NCBI GenBank assembly: GCA_025964455.1
Contig: JAOPYU010000012.1
Location: 1 to 26,633 of the forward strand
Direction: 5' to 3'
DNA: 26,633 bases
From: Thermoleophilia bacterium
GTDB lineage: Bacteria; Actinomycetota; Thermoleophilia; Gaiellales; SKUG01
Under the pieces are notes generated by a model, which saw only the letters and a list, made by a program, of their open reading frames with translations, did no database searches and was not told the origin of the DNA. The position numbers and the translations under genes were made by a program. Below are positions 16,904-24,761 of the stretch, piece by piece. How positions within the stretch are numbered: position 1 is the stretch's first letter; the number at the start of each line of letters is the position of its first letter.

Positions 16904-17905
16904 ATGACCGAACCTGCGCCCACGCTGCGCTCGGTGTACCCCGACGCGCCGGGTGACGGCCCGCTCAAGGTGCATCCAGCCGTCGTCACGTCGATCCCGG
17001 CGCGAACGTGGCATCGGTTCATCTGGACGCTCGTCGCGGTCGGCGCCATCATCCTCGCGAGCAACTGGGTGATCGCGTGGCCGATCGGCGTGGACCGCTT
17101 CAACGACCTGTTCGGTGGCACCGGCGTGACCTACGACGAGGACGGCGACCCCTGGGCGCTCGCCGGCACCTGGCTCGAGCCCGTCATGTTCCTCGGATTC
17201 GCCGTCGCTGCCGTGACCTACTGCCTGCTGCGGCTGGCGCTCAAGCCTCCGTGGCGCCGCGACCGACGCGTGACGTGGGAGCAGTGGGCGCGCGAGCGGG
17301 GCTTCTCCCGCCTCGCGGGCATGCCGCCCGGGACCACGGAGCGACTGGCGGTGTTCAACGACGGACGCGACCGCGATTGGGAAGGCCCCTGGCACGGCCA
17401 GGTCGGCGGACACATGGCCACGGTGGGTGCGACCGCGTGGACGACGGGATCCGGCAAGAGCCAGCAGCGCCACAACATCTTCTTCGCCTATGTGCAGCTG
17501 TCAGGCGAGGTGGCCGTGGCGTTCCCCGGCTCGTCGCTGACGCGGTTCCTGCGCGGCATCTCCGATGTCGACCTCGACGTCAGCGGCGACGAGCTCCGGC
17601 TCGAGAGCATCGGGCTCGACCATGGATGCGAGATCCGAGTCAGCGGTGATCCCGACCACGAGCGGTGGCGCCAGCTGTTCGACCCGCCGATGATGGTTGC
17701 GATGCACGAGACCCACGACGTGCAGTGGCAGCACCAGGGCCGCCACATCGCCTTCTGCACCGGCGGGAGCTACCACAGCCGCGCACCGGTCGAGACCCTG
17801 GACACGCTCTGTGCCGGGGCTGCGTATGTGTGTGGCCACATGACCGCCGTGGCCAGGCGGCGTGCGTTGGCGGCCCGAGCCGGCGCCCACGCTGAGGGCT
17901 TGTGA
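16904..17905 (+). CDS. Membrane protein of unknown function with a large C-terminal soluble domain
   Basis: A 333-residue protein with two transmembrane segments (about residues 38-60 and 88-112) separated by a short loop containing Asp/Asn/Gly, then a basic turn RRDRR and a soluble domain of about 210 residues rich in Trp and His. I do not recognise the family. TTGSGKSQQ looks like a P-loop at first sight but lacks the Ala/Gly required five positions upstream of the GK. The start at 16904 has no ribosome binding site. The gene lies between purA and purD on the same strand and is followed by a tandem AGGTTTCGG repeat at 17905-17923. No functional link to purine synthesis is visible. Confidence 0.7.
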   Translation: MTEPAPTLRSVYPDAPGDGPLKVHPAVVTSIPARTWHRFIWTLVAVGAIILASNWVIAWPIGVDRFNDLFGGTGVTYDEDGDPWALAGTWLEPVMFLGFAVAAVTYCLLRLALKPPWRRDRRVTWEQWARERGFSRLAGMPPGTTERLAVFNDGRDRDWEGPWHGQVGGHMATVGATAWTTGSGKSQQRHNIFFAYVQLSGEVAVAFPGSSLTRFLRGISDVDLDVSGDELRLESIGLDHGCEIRVSGDPDHERWRQLFDPPMMVAMHETHDVQWQHQGRHIAFCTGGSYHSRAPVETLDTLCAGAAYVCGHMTAVARRRALAARAGAHAEGL

Positions 17906-18044
17906 GGTTTCGGTAGGTTTCGGGACGTATTGGCTCCGGATCGTTCGAATGCGCGGCACGTTGCTGCCGGGGGGCGCCCGGAGCTCGTCACGAAACTCCT
18001 GCACGCTGGTGACGGAAGTGCGACACGAGTGATGCGATTCCTGA

Positions 18045-18050
18045 TAGATT
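18045..18050 (+). promoter_or_regulatory. Candidate -10 box (TAGATT) of a leaderless purD promoter
   Basis: TAGATT lies 7 nt before the purD ATG at 18058, which has no ribosome binding site. Transcription would start at or next to the A of ATG. Confidence 0.5.
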
Positions 18051-18057
18051 TCCGCCC

Positions 18058-19356
18058 ATGAAGGTACTCGTGGTCGGCTCAGGTGCTCGTGAACACGCCC
18101 TCTGTTGGAAGCTGGAGCAGAGTCCCCAGCTCACGGAGCTCCACGCAGCCCCGGGGAACCCCGGCATTGCCGCCCTCGGCACCACGTGCCACGAGAAGGT
18201 GCTCGCCCGCGACATCGACGCGGTGACGGCACTGGCCGAGAAGCTCGGCGTCGACCTCGTCATCGTCGGCCCCGAGGCCCCGCTGGTCGACGGCCTCGCG
18301 AACCGACTCAAGAAGCACGGCATCGCGTGCTGCGGCCCGTCGGCCTCCGGCGCCCGCATCGAGGGCTCCAAGGTCTACGCCAAGGAGCTCATGGACCGGG
18401 CCCAGATCCCGACCGCTCGCTGGGAAGCGTTCAGCGACGTGCAGGCCGCCCTCGCCGCGATCAATCGCTGGCGCGGACCGGTGGTCATCAAGGCCGACGG
18501 CATCGCCGGTGGCCGCGGCACGTTCGTGTGCATGACCAAGGTCCAGGCCGAGCGCGCCCTCCAGGCGCTGCTGGTCGACTCGCAGTTCGGTGTCGCCGGT
18601 CGACGCATCGTCGTGGAGGAGTTCCTCCAGGGCATCGAGGCGTCCATCACGGTCCTCACCGATGGCGAGCAGGTGCTCCCGCTCCACGTCGTGCGCTCCG
18701 AGAAGCGCCGCGACGAGAACGAGGCCGGGCCCAACACCGACGGCATGGGCGCATGGCTCCCCGTCGAGGAGCTCTACGAGCAGCAGATCGAGGAAGCGAT
18801 CGACGCGGGCATCAAGCCGGCGCTCGCCGACTACGCCTCGCGGGGCATGCACTACGTGGGCGTGCTCTACGCCGACGTCATGTTCACCAAGACCGGCCCG
18901 AAGGTGCTCGAGTACAACTGCCGCTTCGGCGACCTCGAGGTCCAGGCCATGGTCCGCACGATGGACGACGACCTGCTCGACCTGCTCAACCGTGCCGCGA
19001 CCGGCACGCTGTCCGGGTGCGAGCTCCTCGAGCCCGTCGGCGCAGCCGCAGCCGTCGCGCTCGTGGACTCCGGCTACCCGGCGCAGGAGAAGCGCGACGA
19101 CATCACGCCGATCGCTGGCCTTGCGGACGCTGCCGAGCTCGAGGACATCGAGGTCTTCCTCGGCTCCGTCGCCGTGACCGGCAAGGGCAAGGCCAAGGGC
19201 ATCGGCGCGACCGGCGGTCGCGTGCTCACGGTGACCGCCACCGCCGACACGGTCGAGGCGGCTGCCGCCAAGGCCCAGGAGGCCGCGGCGCTCATCACCT
19301 TCGAGCGTCGCCACCTGCGCGAGGACATCGCCGCGAACGCCGGCATCTTCGCCTAG
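18058..19356 (+). CDS. purD: Phosphoribosylamine-glycine ligase, divergent in conserved motifs
   Basis: A 432-residue ATP-grasp enzyme (GAR synthetase) for the second step of de novo purine synthesis. The N-terminal GSGAREHAL and GPEAPLVDGL motifs are intact, as are GPNTDGMGA and the metal-ligand pair Glu285/Asn287. The normally near-invariant NxRFGDPETQ reads NCRFGDLEVQ (287-296), the ADGLAAGKG loop reads ADGIAGGRG, and GPNTGG reads GPNTDG. The protein is otherwise full length and collinear, so it probably still folds and binds ATP. The changes match the more severe ones in the PurE-like and PurH proteins downstream. It starts at an apparently leaderless ATG. Confidence 0.9.
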   Translation: MKVLVVGSGAREHALCWKLEQSPQLTELHAAPGNPGIAALGTTCHEKVLARDIDAVTALAEKLGVDLVIVGPEAPLVDGLANRLKKHGIACCGPSASGARIEGSKVYAKELMDRAQIPTARWEAFSDVQAALAAINRWRGPVVIKADGIAGGRGTFVCMTKVQAERALQALLVDSQFGVAGRRIVVEEFLQGIEASITVLTDGEQVLPLHVVRSEKRRDENEAGPNTDGMGAWLPVEELYEQQIEEAIDAGIKPALADYASRGMHYVGVLYADVMFTKTGPKVLEYNCRFGDLEVQAMVRTMDDDLLDLLNRAATGTLSGCELLEPVGAAAAVALVDSGYPAQEKRDDITPIAGLADAAELEDIEVFLGSVAVTGKGKAKGIGATGGRVLTVTATADTVEAAAAKAQEAAALITFERRHLREDIAANAGIFA

Positions 19357-19438
19357 CCACGACGAGCGTGCATCCGGGGCGCTGATCGTCCCGAACCCGG
19401 CTCAAGCCTGCCCGCAGGGTGTCGAAGCCATCGATGTC

Positions 19439-20518
19439 ATGAACTGCATGCATCGCTTCCGTCGCCCCGTCCTCGCAGTCATCGCCGTGCTCACGGCGCT
19501 GTCCGCGCTCGCCCCCGCCGCCTCCGCCGCCGTCACCCGCGTCCCGCCGGGGATGCCGCCCGCCGGCAAGGTCATGCTCGGCCTCGGCGGCAACGCCATC
19601 GAGCCGCGCCAGTTCGATGCGATGACGGGCGGCACGCACGACCTGTTCCTCATCACGATCCCGTGGAACGAGGCGCGCACGTGGAACGAGGCGCTCGACA
19701 AGCGCCTCGCGGCTGCGAAGGCGACCCATCACCGCCTCATGGTGCACATCGGCACGCAGCGCGTCGACAACGGTCGCGAAGGGCGATCGCCGGGTGCCGT
19801 GGCCCGCGGCGTCGCCGATGGCTACTTCCTGGACATGGGCCGCGTGCTCAATGCCAGTGGCCAGATCGTCTACCTGCGCCCGCCTGCCGAGATGAACGGG
19901 CACTGGAACCACTGGGCCGCCTTCAATGCGAACGGCTCACGGCGCAACGCCGACCACTCGACGCTCAACTACCGTCGCGCCTTCATCCGCATGACCCTCA
20001 TCGCTCGCGGCGGGGATGTCGCGCGCATCAACGTGGCGCTGCGCAACAACGGCATGCCGCCGCTGCGCACGGCCGCCGCGGTGCTGCCATCCAGCGGCAA
20101 GATCGCGACCGTGTTCAACCCGCAGGGACGGGGCGCGCCGGATCGCCGCGGCAACCAGCCGATCGACTACTACCCGGGCAAGGCGTGGGTGGACTACGCG
20201 GCAAACGACCTCTACGCACAGTCGGGGCGGGTCAACTGGAAGGCGAACGAGGAGTTCTACGCGCGCTTCGCTCCCTCCCACCCCTTCATCATGGCCGAGT
20301 ACGCGCCGTGGGGCTACGACGATCCGGCGTTCGTGAAGCGGATGTTCGCGTGGGCGTCGACGCACCGTCGAGTTGTCGGCCTCGTGTATTTCAACGGCAC
20401 CGGCGGCACGTCGTTCCGCCTCGCCACGAAGCCGCGGACGCTCGCCGCCTACAAGGTGCTCGCCCGCGGGCTGCGCTACCGCTGCGCCGCGCTCGGCCCG
20501 TTCACCGAGACCTGCTGA
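19439..20518 (+). CDS. Secreted GH26-like glycoside hydrolase
   Basis: A 359-residue protein with a clear signal peptide: Arg-rich start, hydrophobic core LAVIAVLTALSALAPA, and a cleavage site after about residue 30 (ASA/AV). YLRPPAEMNGHWNHW matches the acid/base region of GH26 mannanases (Glu151), and FIMAEYAPWG supplies the likely nucleophile Glu287. The WGYDD and YFNGTGGTSFR stretches near the end are also GH26-like. Likely substrates are beta-mannans or related beta-glycans outside the cell. Starts at 19439 and 19448 are both possible; no good ribosome site is seen. It interrupts the purine genes between purD and the PurE-like gene. Confidence 0.75.
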   Translation: MNCMHRFRRPVLAVIAVLTALSALAPAASAAVTRVPPGMPPAGKVMLGLGGNAIEPRQFDAMTGGTHDLFLITIPWNEARTWNEALDKRLAAAKATHHRLMVHIGTQRVDNGREGRSPGAVARGVADGYFLDMGRVLNASGQIVYLRPPAEMNGHWNHWAAFNANGSRRNADHSTLNYRRAFIRMTLIARGGDVARINVALRNNGMPPLRTAAAVLPSSGKIATVFNPQGRGAPDRRGNQPIDYYPGKAWVDYAANDLYAQSGRVNWKANEEFYARFAPSHPFIMAEYAPWGYDDPAFVKRMFAWASTHRRVVGLVYFNGTGGTSFRLATKPRTLAAYKVLARGLRYRCAALGPFTETC

Positions 20519-20552
20519 TACGGAACCCGCGCTGGCGGGCAAGCTCAACATC

Positions 20553-21083
20553 GTGGAAGACGGCGAGCCATTCGAGCGAGGACACGCATCCAGCGAGGAG
20601 CTCGTCTCGTCGCGCTCGGCCACGCGGGCCGAGGTGGAAGCCGTGTTCGAGCAGTTCGGCGAGGCGCATCCACCCGTCGCGATCATCGTCGCCTCCCGCG
20701 AGGAGTGGATCCTCGCCGAGAACGCCGCCGGCGAACTCACGACCCGCGGGATCGACCACCGCATCCACGAGCTCTCGCCGACCCGGAGCCCCGAGGTGCT
20801 CGACAAGTTCCTGTCGACCGCGGGCCTGCGCGGCATCCGTGTCATCATCGCCACGGCCGGCCTCGTCCCGTGGCTGCCGTCGATGGTCGCGACCCGCACC
20901 GACCTGCCCGTGATCGGGGTCCCGCTCGAATCCAACGCGGTCGGCGGGCTCGACACGCTGCTCGCCACGGCCCAGGCGCCCGCGGGCATGCCCGTCGCCT
21001 GCATGGGGATCGGCAACGTCCGCAACGCCGCGATCTTCGCCGCCCGCATCCTCGGCGCCGCCCCGCTGCCGCCCCGCGGCTGA
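20553..21083 (+). CDS. PurE-like protein lacking the catalytic histidine
   Basis: The C-terminal 130 residues align without gaps to AIR carboxylase/N5-CAIR mutase PurE. VAIIVASREEW corresponds to VAIVMGSKSDW, and VIGVPLESNAVGGLDTLLATAQAPAGMPVA, GNVRNAAIFAARIL matches the PurE C-terminal half. In the SAHRTP motif it reads SPTRSP: Ser75 and Arg78 are kept but the catalytic His (E. coli His45) is Thr77. SxSD is SREE, and AGGAAHLPG is AGLVPWLPS with Trp107 for the second His. It therefore probably does not carry out the normal mutase reaction, or does so differently. The start is uncertain: GTG at 20553, 34 nt after the GH26-like stop, is the first usable codon and has no clear ribosome site; GTG at 20634 is an alternative. 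About 40 extra N-terminal residues precede the PurE core. Confidence 0.75.
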   Translation: MEDGEPFERGHASSEELVSSRSATRAEVEAVFEQFGEAHPPVAIIVASREEWILAENAAGELTTRGIDHRIHELSPTRSPEVLDKFLSTAGLRGIRVIIATAGLVPWLPSMVATRTDLPVIGVPLESNAVGGLDTLLATAQAPAGMPVACMGIGNVRNAAIFAARILGAAPLPPRG

Positions 21084-21129
21084 TCCTCGCCCCGCTGCCA
21101 CCCCGCGCTGACCCCCCGCCGCACGCCAC

Positions 21130-21169
21130 CTGTGCAGTTCCGATCGGGGGGGTGATCGGATCCGTACAG
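21130..21169 (+). repeat. Palindromic repeat element E
   Basis: CTGTGCAGTTCCGATC and GATCGGATCCGTACAG flank a GGGGGGGT centre. The arms are 16 nt with three mismatches. The inner arm CCGATC/GATCGG replaces TCGATC/GATCGA of element C, a paired change that keeps base pairing. Same family as A-D, about 17 kb away. Confidence 0.72.
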
Positions 21170-21201
21170 TCGTGGGCACGCAGGGCGCCCGTCCGCACGA
21201 T

Positions 21202-21240
21202 CTGTGCGATGTCGATCGAGGGGGTATCGATCCTGCACGG
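21202..21240 (+). repeat. Palindromic repeat element F
   Basis: CTGTGC...GTCGAT and ATCGAT...GCACGG flank a CGAGGGGGT centre, with a 4-nt internal loop in the stem. It starts 72 nt after element E and ends 111 nt from its start, the same geometry as A-B and C-D. It lies between the PurE-like gene and purB. Confidence 0.68.
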
Positions 21241-21295
21241 TTGGCGCCGGGCGCGGATCTGGTCAGCGGCGCCGGGTCGCTCGATCCGCGCCCGG

Positions 21296-21301
21296 TAGGC
21301 T
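21296..21301 (+). promoter_or_regulatory. Candidate -10 box (TAGGCT) of a leaderless purB promoter
   Basis: TAGGCT lies 6 nt before the purB ATG at 21308, which has no ribosome binding site. It is identical to the hexamer before the GH31 gene. Confidence 0.5.
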
Positions 21302-21307
21302 CGGCGC

Positions 21308-22624
21308 ATGATCGACCGCTACGCCCGACCCGAGATGCGCGCCCTGTTCACCGACCAGGCGCGCATGGATGCGTGGCTGCGGGTGGAGCAGGCGGTGCTG
21401 TTCGCGCTGGTCGAGGAGGGCGTCGCACCGCGTGCCGCATACGATGCGCTCGCCGGCGTCGGCTCCGTCGACGTGGCCCGGGTCCAGGCGCGCGAGGCGG
21501 AGATCCACCACGACGTCGCGGCCTTCGTGGACGTCATCGCCGATGACGCACCTGCAGCGGCGGGATGGGTCCACTTCGGGCTCACGTCGAGCGATGTCGT
21601 CGACACGGCGCTCGCGCTCCAGCTGCGCGCGGCTACGAAGCGGATCCTCTTCTCGATCGACGCGCTGCGAGATGCCGTCGAGCGTCGCGCGCGCGAGCAC
21701 CGCACCACCGTGCAGCTCGGCCGCACCCACGGCATGCCGGCCGAGACGATCACCTTCGGCGCCAAGCTCGTCGGATGGTGGCACCAGCTCGGCCGCGATC
21801 GTGACCGCGTGCAGGCCGCGCTCGAGGCCGTGAGCGTCGGCAAGCTGTCAGGCGCGGTCGGCGCCTACTCGGGTGTCAGTGCCGCGATCGAGCGGCGCGT
21901 GCTCGCCGAGCTGCGGCTCGCGCGCGACCCCAGTGCCACGCAGGTCGTCCAGCGCGACCGGCACGCCCAGCTGCTCGGCGCCTTCGCGCTCGCCGCCGCG
22001 ACCCTCGAGCGCATCGCCCTGGAAGTGCGGCACCTGCAGCGCAGCGAGGTGGCCGAGGCGGCCGAACCGTTCGGGCAGTCGCAGAAGGGCTCCTCGGCGA
22101 TGCCCCACAAGCGCAATCCGATCGTGAGCGAGCAGGTCTGCGGCCTCGCGCGGGTCATGCGCGGGAATGCGGGTGTCGCGCTCGAGAACATCGCGCTCTG
22201 GCACGAACGTGACATCTCGCACTCGTCCACCGAGCGCATCATCATCCCCGACACGTTCGCGCTGCTCGACTACCTGCTCGCGAAGGTGACGTGGCTCGTC
22301 GGCGGGCTCGACGTGGACGCCGAGCGCATGCTCGCCAACGTCGCCGCACAGCGCGGGCTCGTCGCATCGCAGCGCGTGCTCCTCGCGCTCGTCGCCGCCG
22401 GCGCCGTACGTGACGAGGCATATCGGGCCGTCCAGGCAGCGAGCGCCGCGGTCCGCGCCGATGCCGACACCGACTTCGCCACGCAGCTCGCCACCGACCC
22501 CTCGGTGACCGGCGTGCTGGACGTCGACGCGCTCCGCGCGCTGTGTGACCCGGCCTACGTGCCGCCCGGCATCGACGACCTCTTCGCGGAGTTCGACGCA
22601 GCCGTCGCCGCCGCTCGCGATTGA
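21308..22624 (+). CDS. purB: Adenylosuccinate lyase
   Basis: A 438-residue member of the fumarase/aspartase superfamily. It splits adenylosuccinate to AMP and SAICAR to AICAR. HFGLTSSDVVDTAL, QLGRTHGMPAE and the flexible signature loop GSSAMPHKRNP are intact, as is WHERDISHSSTERI. Length and collinearity with the Bacillus/Thermotoga type are normal. Unlike its PurE-like and PurH neighbours it keeps its catalytic His and Ser. The start is an apparently leaderless ATG just after palindromic elements E and F. Confidence 0.94.
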   Translation: MIDRYARPEMRALFTDQARMDAWLRVEQAVLFALVEEGVAPRAAYDALAGVGSVDVARVQAREAEIHHDVAAFVDVIADDAPAAAGWVHFGLTSSDVVDTALALQLRAATKRILFSIDALRDAVERRAREHRTTVQLGRTHGMPAETITFGAKLVGWWHQLGRDRDRVQAALEAVSVGKLSGAVGAYSGVSAAIERRVLAELRLARDPSATQVVQRDRHAQLLGAFALAAATLERIALEVRHLQRSEVAEAAEPFGQSQKGSSAMPHKRNPIVSEQVCGLARVMRGNAGVALENIALWHERDISHSSTERIIIPDTFALLDYLLAKVTWLVGGLDVDAERMLANVAAQRGLVASQRVLLALVAAGAVRDEAYRAVQAASAAVRADADTDFATQLATDPSVTGVLDVDALRALCDPAYVPPGIDDLFAEFDAAVAAARD

Positions 22625-22709
22625 AGTCGTCGCGGCCCGGGCAGGTCTCCGCAAGTAACGCGCCCGCGCGTGTGTTCGGCGTGCGCGATTGATGATGGAG
22701 GAGCGGTAC

Positions 22710-24230
22710 ATGACGAAGGTTCGACGCGCGCTGGTCTCCGTGCATGACACGGACGGGCTGTCCGATTTCGTGCGCCAGCTGCAGGCGATGGACGTCGAGG
22801 TCGTCGCGGCTGACGGCACCGTCGAGCACCTGCGCGAGGAAGGCATCGAGGTCCAGAGCGTCGAGCAGGTCATCGGCTCGACCGCCCTCGTCGGCACTGC
22901 CACCGCCCACACCATGCATCCGCAGCTGTCGGCAGCGCTCCAGTGGCGCGGCGCCGACGGCGACGATTCCGGGTTCGACCTGGTCGTCGTCAACCTCGCC
23001 CCGTTCGAGCGCACGAGCATGCGCCGCGACCTGCGCGAGGAGGACGTGCTCGAGGCGATCGACATCGAAGGCCCGGCCATCCTGCGAGCTGCGGCCCGCA
23101 ACTTCGAGCGGGTGCTCGTCGTCGCCGACCCCGAGGTCTACCCGCTGGTCGTCGAGGAACTCGCCGCGACCGATGGAGATCCGGGATACGAGGCGCGCCG
23201 CCTGCTCGCCTCGCGCGCCTTCGATGCGACGGCGCACTACGAGCTCGCCGTCGCCAACTGGTTCAGCGACGCGGAGGACTTCCCGACCTACCTGCTGCGC
23301 GACTACGTGAAGATGGCCGACCTGCAGTACGGCGAGAATCCGCACCAGCGGGCCGCGTACTACGTGGAGGTCGGCGCACGCCGCCACCTGCTCTCGATGG
23401 TCGAGCAGCTCGGCGGGGACGACCTCTCCTTCAACAACCTCGCCGACCTCAACGTCGCGCGCCAGGTGGCATCGGACTTCACGATCCCGAGCTGCGTGAT
23501 CGTCAAGCACGGCTCACCGGTCGGGGTCGCCGCGTCGCGTGGTGGCGCCGAGGCGTTCGAGCTCGCGTTCCACGCCGACGAATCGGCGTCCTACGGTGGC
23601 GTGATCGCGCTCAACCGTCCGCTCGACGGTGACGCCGCACGCACGATCGCCGACCACAAGTTCGACGTGGTCTTCGCACCCGGCTACGACGACGACGCCC
23701 AGGCGATCCTGTCCGAGCACGCACCCGACCTGCGCGTCCTGGTCGACCGCGAGCGCCGCACCAAGAGCCCGGGCGAGAAGGACATGCGCCGCGTGATCGG
23801 CGGCCTGCTCGTGCAGGACCACGACCTCGAGCTCGAGGAGCGCGAGTTCATGGAGGTCGTCACGAGCGTCAGCCCGAGCGAGCAGCAGTGGGGCGACCTC
23901 GTGTTCGCCTACCGCGTCTCGCGCTGGGTGAAGTCCAACGCCCTCGTGCTCGCCCACGACCTCGTCACGGTCGGTATTGCCGGGACGCACTCGTCGCGCC
24001 ACGACGGGCTCGAGCAGGCGCTGGCCAAGGCAGGGAACAAGGCCAAGGGCGCCATGCTCGCCAGCGACGCCTTCCTCGGGTACGACGACGCCGTCGAGCT
24101 CGCGATCAACGCGGGGATCGCCGGCATCATCCAGCCGGGCGGCTCCGATCGCGACGATGAGATCACCAAGCTCTGCGACGCCGCAGGCATCCCGATGGTG
24201 TTCACGCACCGGCGCCACTTCCGACACTAG
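22710..24230 (+). CDS. purH: PurH (AICAR formyltransferase/IMP cyclohydrolase) with altered active-site residues
   Basis: A 506-residue, full-length two-domain protein. In the N-terminal cyclohydrolase domain the near-universal DGRVKTLHP reads GTATAHTMHP, so the equivalents of Arg64 and Lys66 are Thr65 and His67. NLYPF is NLAPF (Tyr104 to Ala97), the NIDIGG Gly is Glu120, and the RSAAKN Lys is Arg130; only the Asp (Asp118) remains. In the transferase domain YGENPHQ, VIVKH, VKSNA, SDAF, QPGGSxRDDE and the C-terminal RHFRH are kept, but HANPCGVA is HGSPVGVA and GAGQMSRV is AGTHSSRH. The IMP-forming activity is doubtful; the transferase half might still work. The start at 22710 follows GGAGGAG with a 6-nt spacer. 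Codon use looks normal, with no frameshift. Confidence 0.85.
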   Translation: MTKVRRALVSVHDTDGLSDFVRQLQAMDVEVVAADGTVEHLREEGIEVQSVEQVIGSTALVGTATAHTMHPQLSAALQWRGADGDDSGFDLVVVNLAPFERTSMRRDLREEDVLEAIDIEGPAILRAAARNFERVLVVADPEVYPLVVEELAATDGDPGYEARRLLASRAFDATAHYELAVANWFSDAEDFPTYLLRDYVKMADLQYGENPHQRAAYYVEVGARRHLLSMVEQLGGDDLSFNNLADLNVARQVASDFTIPSCVIVKHGSPVGVAASRGGAEAFELAFHADESASYGGVIALNRPLDGDAARTIADHKFDVVFAPGYDDDAQAILSEHAPDLRVLVDRERRTKSPGEKDMRRVIGGLLVQDHDLELEEREFMEVVTSVSPSEQQWGDLVFAYRVSRWVKSNALVLAHDLVTVGIAGTHSSRHDGLEQALAKAGNKAKGAMLASDAFLGYDDAVELAINAGIAGIIQPGGSDRDDEITKLCDAAGIPMVFTHRRHFRH

Positions 24231-24306
24231 GCGACGGTCGGAGTTTGCTGCTCCTGCGCGGTGGCATCACCCCCTGCATCATCCGATCCGGACGAAGGGA
24301 CTTTCC

Positions 24307-24429
24307 ATGCGCATGCGCAACGTCATTACTACGGGCACCATGGCGCTGAGCGCCTTCCAGGTCTACCGTCGGTACCGCGCTCGAAGCGGCGGCAGCGGCA
24401 GCACCGCGCCCAAGGGTCGACGCCGCTAG
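24307..24429 (+). CDS. Small basic protein, 40 residues
   Basis: It begins MRMRNVITTGTMALSAFQVYRRYRAR, then a Gly/Ser linker and a Lys/Arg end. AAGGGA (24295-24300) lies 6 nt before the ATG, a good ribosome site, which is the main reason for calling it. It could be a membrane-edge helix with positive ends or a nucleic-acid-binding peptide; no family is recognised. It lies 76 nt after purH and 20 nt before the SemiSWEET gene, on the same strand. The bases TAGGCGACGG follow both its stop and the purH stop. Confidence 0.5.
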   Translation: MRMRNVITTGTMALSAFQVYRRYRARSGGSGSTAPKGRRR

Positions 24430-24437
24430 GCGACGGC

Positions 24438-24443
24438 TATGCT
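24438..24443 (+). promoter_or_regulatory. Candidate -10 box (TATGCT) of a leaderless promoter for the SemiSWEET-CBS pair
   Basis: TATGCT lies 6 nt before the ATG at 24450, which lacks a ribosome site. It is the same hexamer as at 10508-10513. Confidence 0.45.
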
Positions 24444-24449
24444 GGCCGC

Positions 24450-24761
24450 ATGGATGGCCAGCGCATACTTGAGATCGCGACGTCGACGTGGGGCATGGCG
24501 ATGGCCGTGAGCCCGGCGATGCAGATCCGCCAGATGGTCGAGACCGGGGAGAGCAAGGACGTCTCCGTCGGCTACTTCGCGATTCTCGTGGTCGGGTTCG
24601 TGCTCTGGGTGGCCTACGGGTTCTCGATCGGCTCGAAGGTGCTGTGGGGCTGCAACATCGTCGCCGCGGTGTTCGGCATCGCGACGATCGTGGTCGCGCT
24701 CCGGCTGCGGCGCCGCACCGCCAGCAACCCGGATGCGGCTCTGCCAGAATCGGCGGCATGA
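24450..24761 (+). CDS. SemiSWEET/MtN3-type small transporter
   Basis: A 103-residue protein with three transmembrane segments (about residues 8-25, 41-60 and 64-85), the half-transporter size of bacterial SemiSWEETs, which work as dimers. SPAMQIRQMVETGESKDVSVGYF matches the first-helix motif (SPxxQ) and the following conserved loop of the family. Bacterial SemiSWEETs move sugars; the actual substrate here is unknown. Its last codon and stop overlap the ATG of the cystathionine beta-synthase gene (ATGA), so the two are translationally coupled, which makes a sulfur-related cargo worth considering. Confidence 0.8.
   Translation: MDGQRILEIATSTWGMAMAVSPAMQIRQMVETGESKDVSVGYFAILVVGFVLWVAYGFSIGSKVLWGCNIVAAVFGIATIVVALRLRRRTASNPDAALPESAA

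Noticed and set aside
17440..17470. TTGSGKSQQ in the 16904 protein as a Walker A nucleotide-binding loop
   Set aside because: The required Ala/Gly five positions before GK is Trp, and there is no Walker B region.
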